This document shows, in pieces, positions 1-9,700 of a stretch of DNA of 22,183 nt (the first letter of the stretch is position 1; each line of letters opens with the position of its first letter). The notes below the pieces were generated by a model. That model had not been told where the DNA came from. It did not search any database and saw only the letters and a program-made list of their open reading frames with translations. Location: positions 702,425 through 724,607 of the forward strand of contig BMAT01006488.1 in assembly GCA_019649035.1 (NCBI GenBank), in the 5' to 3' direction. Source of the stretch: Elysia marginata (lineage: Eukaryota; Mollusca; Gastropoda; Plakobranchidae). The position numbers and the translations under genes were made by a program.

Positions 1-516
1 ACTATTAAATTGGTATTATGACCTAAATTACATCTTCGTCATCGAGATAACTTCCTATACGAAGTTTCATGTGACAGGGCAGCTACTCTGGCAAAACAAT
101 GTAATCGTAATCTTTTCTTGTTATGTCCCTTGGAACACTTGCAAAACTTTTAAGTTCTATGGCATTTTTTTTTGTTCTCCCAAAAATCTGTGAAATACAT
201 GTATATATGTATTGATAAAATTTTGGCTATACAAGTTCTATTGTTGCAAGATCCATCATCGCTGCGACCCTCGCCGCTAAGATAACATCAACTATTACTA
301 CTACTACGACTACTACTACTACTAATGCTTCTACTACTAATACTGCTGCTGCTACTATTGTACTAAGACCACTACCACTACTCATGCCACCCATAAAACA
401 GCTTTGAACGAACTGTCACTATTTTCTGGCTGTATCCTTGCTATAATTAAGATTTCAGTGCTCTAAATCACCGTTGATTCTTATACCATGCTATACTTGT
501 GTTTTTTCCCTCCCAG
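1..516. other. Probable intron upstream of the first visible receptor exon
   Basis: No coding exon is recognisable here on either strand. The stretch ends in a pyrimidine tract and an AG at 515-516, which serves as the acceptor for the first zinc-finger exon. It contains a degenerate ACT/GCT trinucleotide tract and is otherwise AT-rich. Because the exon at 517 begins with the last two bases of a split codon, at least one more coding exon must lie upstream of the window. Confidence 0.6.
291..383. repeat. Imperfect (ACT)n trinucleotide microsatellite
   Basis: Runs of ACT/CTA with interspersed GCT and CCA variants cover about 90 bases. It lies in an intron and shows no link to a coding frame. 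Confidence 0.8.
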
Positions 517-650
517 GCTCAGCAGTGCAGAATCTGTCAGCCCAGGCAGCAGCGGCGGCGGCAGCGGCAGGGAGCAGCCTCAAGTGTCTGGTGTGTGGGG
601 ACAAGTCATCAGGGGTGCACTACGGGGTCCTTGCTTGCGAGGGATGCAAG
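517..650 (+). CDS. Receptor exon A: poly-Ala linker and zinc finger 1
   Basis: Encodes 44 full codons after two bases that finish a split codon. An eight-alanine run sits just before the DBD, followed by C-LV-C, HYGVLA and C-EG-C. All four zinc cysteines are present with standard spacing. The acceptor is the AG at 515-516; two alternative AGs occur within the next nine bases, so the exact start is uncertain. The exon ends with AAG and a GTATGC donor, so an intron separates the two fingers after CEGCK. Confidence 0.9.
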
Positions 651-760
651 GTATGCAAGTCGCAACAGTGTTTAAATTTATAAACCTTCTTGATTAGGTT
701 GACAAACTTTATTGTGTTTTTGTATTTACCATATCGATTCTCTGATTTCACCCGTTTCGA

Positions 761-799
<39 letters not shown>

Positions 800-3700
800 T
801 TCTTTCTTTCTCTTTCTCCTATCTCTCACTCACTCTCTCACTCACTCGCTTTGTTTTTGTTCCTCGTACTTGTTGACGTGTCATGGTCATAGTTATGTTT
901 TTTATCAAACCGTAACACCTCACTTTTTGCATGTTGTCCTCATGTCGCGTTTTACTTATCCCCCAGTTAATTTGATTTGAATCAAGCTGAACAGGCTACA
1001 GTCATCATCTCTGATCACTCGTACCTTATCGTACTTACATCCCTCTAACACTTTCATTTATAATTTTGATATAGTTTTGTCTGCTGTTCTATAGTTTCTT
1101 AGGTTTTAAACCTTTTCTTTCTTATTGGAATAAGCGATTCTTATTAAGTAGAATGTATTTAAAAATATGAATATACCTAAATACTGCCTAAATCGATTAT
1201 TCCACTGGGATGAATAAAGAAATAAATTAATTTATTTTATTTTGCAGCCTATACATCGGCCATGGCTGGTGGTTTGACTGTAGTTTTGCATTGAAAGCTA
1301 GAAGAACTAGGTAACCATCACAATAAAGAGCATTACAATAATGTGACGAATTTCTTGTGATTGTCTCCCCTCTCTGTACCAGGGTTTCTTCCGCCGCGCC
1401 TTGCAGAACGTGGGCGACCCAGCCCGTAAGAAATGTTTCTACAACAAGAGCTGTGACATCAACATGCAGACACGCAACAGGTGTCAGCACTGTCGTCTGC
1501 AGAAATGTCTCGCCCTTGGCATGTCTAGAGCAGGTGAGTCATTTAATCCAGCCTTAACATTGTGGTTGGTGTTAATGGGTGCATAAGAACTTGCTACCTT
1601 ATAATTCTGTTGACTATTCAATTTGCCCTTGGTAGCTGTCGAGCGCCAAGAGTAGGAGTATTTAAGTAGATTCATGGCTATCTGGTGCATTAAATAAGCT
1701 GATAAGTGTATTCTTTGTTTATTGTGTCAGCGGCCAAACTGGGCAGGCGGTCTCGCAAGATGCGGGAGATGATCCGGACCATCGAGGATACCCAAACAGA
1801 GCAAGCGCTGCATGGTCTGCTGAGTCTCAACCCCCCAGACTATCAGCAGCAGCAGCAACATGAAGGGGAGAGAGAGGTGGAACCTGGTGGTCAAGAGGTT
1901 AGTTCAAATAGGCGGTAAACAAGTAAAGTCTGGGTGGTTTGCAGTTTCTGAACTTCTTCATAAAATGATGAGGCTTTTAGGCCTATTGAGTAGTGAAAGC
2001 GACATCATTGAATTTAAACATTGATAGAACATTGATGTTGGAAAGAAAAGCAATAACGAAAAATATCAATACTAAAAGAAGCCAATTATATGTTTTTAAT
2101 TATATCAACCTTTTACGTGGAAAACTGTTGCTACTGCTATTTAGTATGACCTTACATCACGGACATAACGTTATGTCTCCCCTGTCTTATTCTTTCCTCC
2201 TCCTCATCTCATGCTTAAAATATTACCTTACATTACGTGCATTTGGTTGTGTCCTATCTGCCTAATTCTTTCCTCCTCTCATGCTACAAGTATGGCCTTA
2301 TTTATGGACACGTCATGTCTTCTCTATCAAATTCTCTCCTCTCATGCTTCAATTGTGGTCTTCCCTGCCTTAATGCTCTCCTCCTCTCTTGCTCAAGGAC
2401 CCAGAAGCTCCCAACGCCCACCTGTCGATGGCTGCCCTATCAGAGTTGGTCAAGCAGCGATCGGTGGCGGCAGTCACGGCTGTAAGTGCAGCCAGTGGTC
2501 AGCTGATTGGTCAACCGATGGTGGCATCCCCTCACCACCCTCCCCCCGCCCCCCAGCATGCTTCAGCTGCGCTCCTTATGGCACAGTCTGAACTGATGGA
2601 CCCGCTCACTGCTGCTGCTGCCCAGTCCAGGTTAGTCGCTGCTGCCGCCATTGATCCCGAGGTCAAGTCTCGCATCATGAAGGCGCTCATGCAACAGGCC
2701 GGGATGTCCGGGGATGCAGTGCTGCCTGGTGGGATGGCGTCAGCAGTCACTGCTGTAGATAGACGTGACAGAGACAGGGACAGTTTAGAACATGAAGAAA
2801 AGCCGCTCATGTTGACTGTGGACCACCGAGGCTCACCGCTAGGTACGTCAAACAGTTTTCCTTCCCGCCACCCAGCCCAACATAACGACCCTGTCATGCA
2901 GAGTTCGAACCTTCCTCTATCATCATCACCAGCATCTGTGGCTTCTGCATCATCCTCCTCAACGTCTCTAGCTCATTTAGTCGAAACAAAACGCTCTAAC
3001 TCTGGTTCCTCATCACCGCATGATTCTTCCGCATTTCCTAGCCATCAGGACCCACAGTATCGTCACTCGCATCGTGGTCACCACTCTCATGACGCAGCTG
3101 AAGTCTTGCCTATCCCCAGCCGGGCTTTCAGCAGTGCAGACCCCAATCACCATTACCACCAGCAAACACAGCAACAGCCTACACACCCAAGCCTGGCGCC
3201 GCACGCCTATCTTGGAAGCAGAGATAGCAATAGCAGCAGCAACAATGGCAGACATGCGCAAGATGTGGCCTACTTGGCACCACCTGGATCTAGCCGGCTG
3301 CTTGTGAAGGAGGAGGAGATAGAGGGAGCGGAGTCTGCTGGGGGTGATGTGAGGGGCAGACCAGGGGGACCTACTCGACGTACCCTGGAGAACCTTGTGT
3401 CTCAGCTGATGACTGGTCCTGCTGATCACCACAAAGTGACATCATCCTCATTTCCAGTTCCGCCTGGCCCTGCCTCTTCCTCAGCTTCATCTCAGTCTTC
3501 CAGTCATCATCTTCATCCTCCATACAACATCAACATCGCCCTGCCTGAGACAGGGGAGGACGCATCTGCAGCAGTAAGTAATAAGCAATTGCTTTTTAAT
3601 GTCTTTCTTTTTTTTTCTTACCTCTATGACCCTCTCACAGGGGTGCAAGCATTTGGATTTTATAAATAATCCTCTTGCTTCAAATCTTAGTTGTTTGTCA

Positions 3701-6700
3701 TCTTAATAAGCGAAAATGAACATGGTATAGTTATGTTTAAGTACGAGGGGTCTTTCATAATTAACCGAAAAATGCCTGTAAAATCCGCGTTTTTTATGCT
3801 ATCAACAAAATTCTTGCACGTGTTCATACCTTGACTCGTCCTTCATTTCTCTACGTAACAGCCAAGTCTGTCAATACACTTCTGCCAACGCCGCACCATG
3901 GAATAGATACCCTCTCCGAAGAAATTTCCGTCAAGGTTTTGTAGCCATTTCCGCACATGGTCAACAAGCTCTTCATCGTCATCAAAGCGCTTTCCTGCCA
4001 GCTCACGTTTCAGTGGCCCAAAGAGGTGATAATCAGATGGTGCGAGGTCTGGACTGTGTGGTGGGTGTGGCAAAATCTCCCATCCATATTTCTCTAGCCA
4101 ACCTTGTGTCACTTGCGTTGTGTGGGGTGTAGCGTTGTCGTGTTGCAAAATGACCCCGTTGGTCAACTGCCCTGGGCGTTTTCTGCGAATGGCCTCCCTA
4201 AGCTTGTCAAGAGTTTGGCAGTACCTTGTAGCATTGATTGTTTCTCCAGGTTGTAAGGTTTCGAACAGAAGAACACCACGACTGTCCCAGAAAACAGTTC
4301 CCATTATTTTCTTTGCTGACCGCATGACTTTGAATTTCTTCGCGATAGGTGAGGATGAATGTTTCCATGTCATCGAATCTTGCTTTGTTTCTGGGGTGCA
4401 ATGGTGCAACCAAGTCTCATCACCTGTGACTATGCTGTCAAGAAAAGTCACATCGTACCCTAGAAAGTCTCCGCCGGCGTTGGCAGTATGCCCGTGAACC
4501 CTGCGTGAGCTCTTGCTTCTTCTCAAAAGTTCCCTGCAGATGTCCAATCTTTGTTCTTTATGATTGTCTGTCAATTGCTTAGGAACCCATCTTGAGCTGA
4601 CTTTTCTGTAGCCAAGTTCATCAAATACAATTATATGGGCAGAAGTTTCCGAAATTTCAAGACTGCTTGCGATTTCATGAAGTTTCAACCTCCTGTCTTG
4701 ACGAATAAACTGATCAACTCGCTTCACATTGTCTTCTGACGTCGCAGTTATCGAACGCCCTCTCCCTCCCCTGTCTGTCAAGTCGGAATGGCCTGCTTCA
4801 AACAAATTACACCAGTGATAGACTTGTGTACGGCTTATAACATGCTCACCATATACACTCTGAAGTTCTTTATGAATTTCGGTAGGATTCAGACTTTTGG
4901 CGTTCAAAAAACGTATGACAGCTCTGATTTCCTCCTTTGACCAAGTTTCAAGGTGGGCCGCAATCTTTAAAACCGTCTAGAACTTTATTGTGCAAAATGA
5001 TGCACTTCATAATTTCTGGGAATATCCGTAAAGAAATAAGGACTATCATGTCGTTTACAGAATTAAAAAAGCTTCACTGGTTGCTGAGCAATGGGCATTT
5101 TTCGGTTATTTCTGAAAGAGCCCTCGTATATACATCATAGAAGCCGTCAAACTTTTGAATTTAATGAATAAATATCTTAGAAAGACATAAATATTCACTC
5201 ATTTTTAAAACAGGCACACATACCCACTTTTTACAATTATTGCTCTTTTGATGCCTCATGTTCGACAGGCCTCTCTGTTTTACTTTGATTGATTTCGTGA
5301 AAAAATTTTTATGACTTTTTAAAATCTAGTATAGCCAAACCACCTTTTTCATTCCAATACATTCAATAGGATAAAACACACAACTCTTTCATAGTTCAGA
5401 AACAAGATGAAAAAGGAAACCTCAAATTGTAAATTGACATTGAAAAGTTTTTAACTCATTCTCAGTTTTTAAAAGTGAGCTTTTATGTCACCAGATTAAT
5501 CTACTGCAAGTGTAACATTTTTTGCTTATTGATTGCAATAATTTTGTTGAAATTTTAAATATTTTTTGCTCTATGTTTATTGTAATGTAGCAATGCGTAG
5601 ACGCCTCCATTGCAGCGAGAACTCACAATAACTAGTCAAAGAAAAATGCAACATTTGGTATGAGCAACAGCAGTAGCAATACTTGGAGCAAACACAGTTG
5701 AGGAAGCAGAAGAAGTAACAACAGTAAAAACATCCGCAGTGAAAGAAGCAGTGTGAAAGACATGAGATTATAGCAGAAACTCAAGAAAACTTGGGGTCTG
5801 TGTCAGGTTAATTTTGTTTCAGGCTGAATACACTGATCGTTTGTTTGCGCACAGTGAACCAGTGGGATAAACTAGTTAATTTTTTTTTGTTCTTGTATCT
5901 GTCGTCATACTGAATGCCTTCTGACCCTGCAATATATTTATTGGTTCTATGTGCGTTTGTCTTTAGATGACTGGAGCCTATCAGTCTGTGATAGTTCCCA
6001 ATGATGCAAGTCTAGATCTACGCAAGAAAGTCTCAGCTGTGGAACAGTTTATACGTAGCCCCATCAAGAAGCGGCCCTACATCCCAAAAAGTGGTGCTGC
6101 TCCTATTGCTGATGGAGAGACTGTGTCACCCTCAAATTCTCCGCCAATACAACAACAACAACAGCAACCAGAACATAGCAGCACCACAAGTAGTGGTGGC
6201 AGACGTGGAGGATCAGGGGCAGAGCCGCGGGGAAAAAGGCGACGCACTGGGAGCGTAAGAGGGGCGGCAGGGCAATCCGGGGAACCTAGCTCATCAGTAT
6301 CAACTACCACACTCCTTCCACCAGCTAGTAAGAGTAGTAGCAACAGCAACAAAAACGCTGTGTCTCCCGCAGATGTAGGTGTAGATGTTTCCTTAGCCAA
6401 GCCTGCCCACCGACTTCCAGAGACCAGCGTCTCCTCATCGTCATCGGCTTTTACAAGTTACTTCAGTGGTACTAGCAACTCGGTCGGCAGCCATGTTAGA
6501 TCGAGTGGCTCCCCTGCCCAGCCTCCTATAGGATCCCGACCAATTGCTGAGCTTCTCGCACAGACTTACCAGCCCCCACCCACCCAGAGACCACATCTAC
6601 TGGGTCACGATCAGGTTAGCACAACAATGCCGCTACACCAGGCACACCATCGGCAGCTGGTCGGGATGAGCAGCAGCAGTGGTGGTGGTGGAGGCAGTGG

Positions 6701-9700
6701 GCGTGGTCTTGTTCTGCCTCGTGGTTTAGGCAGTCCGATGATGCCACCGCGGCCCATGGGAAGGGAGGAGCTTAAGTTGACCGTCCCGCACATGATAGCT
6801 CGCCTCCACGATTCGTACAATTCAACCTTCACTTTCCTACGCAGCAAGCTAGCTGAGATGCAAGTTCGTCTGGCGGAGTACACACGCCTCAACACTATGG
6901 ATAGCATGATCGGCAAAATCATATCTACACATCTCAAGGCTGGCAATCAGGTAAGCTGCATAGCAGGCATGTTGGATTTCATTGACAGAAGTAGGCCCTG
7001 TCTTATAGTGAAAGGATGATGGAGCCGAGGATGAGATGAAGAGGCAATAAACAAAGTAAAAGATGATGCTTTAACTTAAATCATCACAAGTAAGCCATGT
7101 ATTATAAAATCCTGAAGATTAGACAAAAATTTTAAAAACACCTTTGTGTAAGCATTGCAGAGCAAGAGGCTCATAAAATATAAAAGGGGATTTAATGCCA
7201 TAAGGATAACACTGTTATCATAAAAATAAACAATGAATTTTGACTTAGATAAACTAAATATGTATTCATAACCTCTTATCAAATAAAGCATATTATGTCT
7301 TGCCTTCTGTTCAAATAGATCGTAAGTCAAATGGCATAGTTTTGAGATAAAAGCTTTTAAAGTTTAATGGGTGTGCAGAAGTCAATTTTTTTTTTATTTT
7401 AGATATTGACACGAAAACCATTTCTAAACAGTTTTCACACCTAATCCATGTTAAAATTTCATGTTTTATGTGTTTAATTTTAATTTGTATTGCTGCTACG
7501 ACCTTAATACCTCTATAGTCGTCTAAACTTTAAATGCTATTTTCTCCCTTTTCTTCAATTTTCACAATCAAGTTAAAACGTTTATGACTTCATACAGAAG
7601 CATGATAGAGATTTTCTTTGTTTTTTTTGTATTTGAAAGGAGAGAAAATAAGCTTTTTGTGATACCAATATTTTTCTTCCAGTTTCGACTTACGACTCAT
7701 TTTGACTGGTTGCATTACATATTGTATTAAGAGTTTTCTGTTATACTGTAATTCCTAGACACAGAAAACCGCAGCAGATTTACATCTCTGCTGTATCTGC
7801 ATAGGCCTATAAAATTTATGCATGTTGTTTAGGTATAACCAGTGATGCACTTATTCTATAATCAGTAACATGCTCATCCAATGGCAGGGTGGCAGTGTTG
7901 GTGAAATGTGCTGGCACCATTTCCAGATGCGACTTAATCGCACCATCGAGGATGTTGTCTGCTTTGCCAAGAAGATTCCAGGCTTCACCGAGCTTGACCA
8001 GGATGACCAGATCAGTCTCATCAAAGGTGGATGTTTCGAGGTGAGATGTCTGGCCGCTCTGGTCGCATGCGTGCCTTGTTAAATTCTGTACTTTACACTG
8101 TAAACTAAAAGGACGCCTGATGAGGCTGACGACGCAATCATAATTGCTGTAAATGCAGTGTTAGGAATTGAAAGTTCTCTAAGAGCATTCATTCACTTTG
8201 CGATTTTTTTACTTTTGTGCCACATAAGGGGTGCACAGTCTACCAAGATAATAGACAAGAAGGGAGGCAGAAGGAATTAGCAGATTCAGATTCAATGATT
8301 TTAATAATTTTTATTAGACCAGAGGCCAATTCATCAATATAGAACAACATTCAATCTTAAAGTACAATTATCAAGTACAATTACTCATTAGATGCATACA
8401 CTCTTGCGCTACGCAGCCGGAAAACTTTCATTCACGTTACATTTTTGTATACTCTCTCAACACTGGTGTACATAAAGCAGACAGCATTTTAAATTCTTGT
8501 TCATTCTTACCCTTATAAAAGTTGACACATTTAAACACACTTGGTTTCCCTTCATTCAAGCTTCTCAGGCAAACATCCTCGTCTACATTCTTCGTATTTA
8601 CTGCATTTTACCAATCATCATTTGACTCAGCTGAGGTTAGGTTAGCTCTATTGAATCGGTTCCTTGAAGCCATTTTCATGTCAGGGCTTTGTAGAGAAAC
8701 AGGAAGTCATGAAGACCATGGTTGTTTGTGGGTGGGTTATATTCTGGGGCAGGGCAAGAAAGCTGATGCAGAGGACAGTGACGGTACATTTGTAATAACA
8801 TTGGTGATAAACAACAATGTTGCTGAGGATGATTATTAGGGCAAAACTACACAATGAGCGCAAACCATACACACAGACTAAAAACCTCAACAGCCTGCCC
8901 ACCGACAACAACTGGGAGTACACAGTTAACATACTCAAGAAGTAAACAATTCAAACACTATATTCAAAAATAATCTAAGAAAGCATAAGTAATACCAAAA
9001 TGAAAAGTTAAGTATCATGGGTAAAGAATATGCAGAAAAGGTAAAAGACAGCAGACAGGAAACAAAGCAAAAGGCAAAAGTAAACTACTCAATATAAACC
9101 CCCAACACCAAACCATTATACCAGGACTTTATTCGCAAGTGCAGTAAACGTCTGGCAACGTCTTGTATCATGTTCAATTTACATTTTGTTGCGAGCTCAG
9201 AACTAAATACTTACATAATTAGTTGAAACCAGTAGCAAAAAGGTCCAAGATTCAAAGTTCAGTTGAAAAACCTGCGCTTTAGAGACTGTCAGTCACCAAG
9301 CCTCTGGTCACACAAACCAGCTATCAAAATCTGGAGGTTCATGCATTTGATCTATTAGACCAGCCAACAGGTATGGCATTGTCAAGGAACAGTTTGCCGA
9401 ACCTGTAGCGCCTGGCAAAAAAGTCTCTAATTTTTAAAGTAAAGGATTTGTTTATAGAGTGCATGAAATCCTCTAAACAGTGCTTGGTGGTACTAATACA
9501 TTGTAGAATAAAATGGTCTTATATGTGGACCTAAGCCATAGTAGTGTAACATTATATAAAAACGAAGAGACTTACAATACAAATGCATAAAAACTATAAC
9601 ATCATCCTAAAAGTTCTAAGATAGTAATTTGCAAGAGAAAATTGTCTTTAGGAAATGACATTAAAATAGTTTATTCTACGTATTTTAACTTATTCACTGT

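Larger units (their letters stand above)
3744..5126 (-). mobile_element. Mariner (Tc1/mariner, DD34D) DNA transposon, nearly complete
   Basis: A 1383-bp element bounded by inverted repeats at 3744-3776 and 5094-5126. The repeats start CGAGGGGTCTTTCA and CGAGGGCTCTTTCA when read inward and differ at three of 33 positions. Each end is flanked by TA (3742-3743 and 5127-5128), the target-site duplication expected for mariners. One transposase frame fills most of it on the minus strand, antisense to the host receptor. The well-kept ends and long frame suggest a fairly recent insertion. Copies of this type are often listed as SETMAR-like in mollusc gene sets. Confidence 0.95.
3574..5966 (+). other. 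Receptor intron hosting the mariner insertion
   Basis: The intron runs from the GTAAGT donor to the CTTTAG acceptor. About 1.39 kb of its 2.39 kb is the transposon with one TA duplicate, so it was about 1 kb before insertion. The right part (5129-5966) is AT-rich, with a purine- and CAG-rich patch at about 5660-5760 that I cannot assign. Confidence 0.85.

Noticed and set aside
47-66. loxP/FRT-like sequence ATAACTTC-C-TATACGAAGTT
   Set aside because: It matches parts of both loxP arms but lacks the 8-bp spacer and part of one arm. No recombinase or vector sequence is nearby, so a chance inverted repeat is more likely than an engineered or natural recombination site.
620-829. Minus-strand Arg/Glu-repeat protein
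   Set aside because: It is a translation of the TC microsatellite.
4120-4497. Plus-strand frame of 125 codons
   Set aside because: It is the antisense shadow of the mariner transposase and has no features of its own.
6077-6400. Minus-strand Leu/Cys-rich frame
   Set aside because: It is the shadow of the Gln/Ser-rich hinge exon on the opposite strand.
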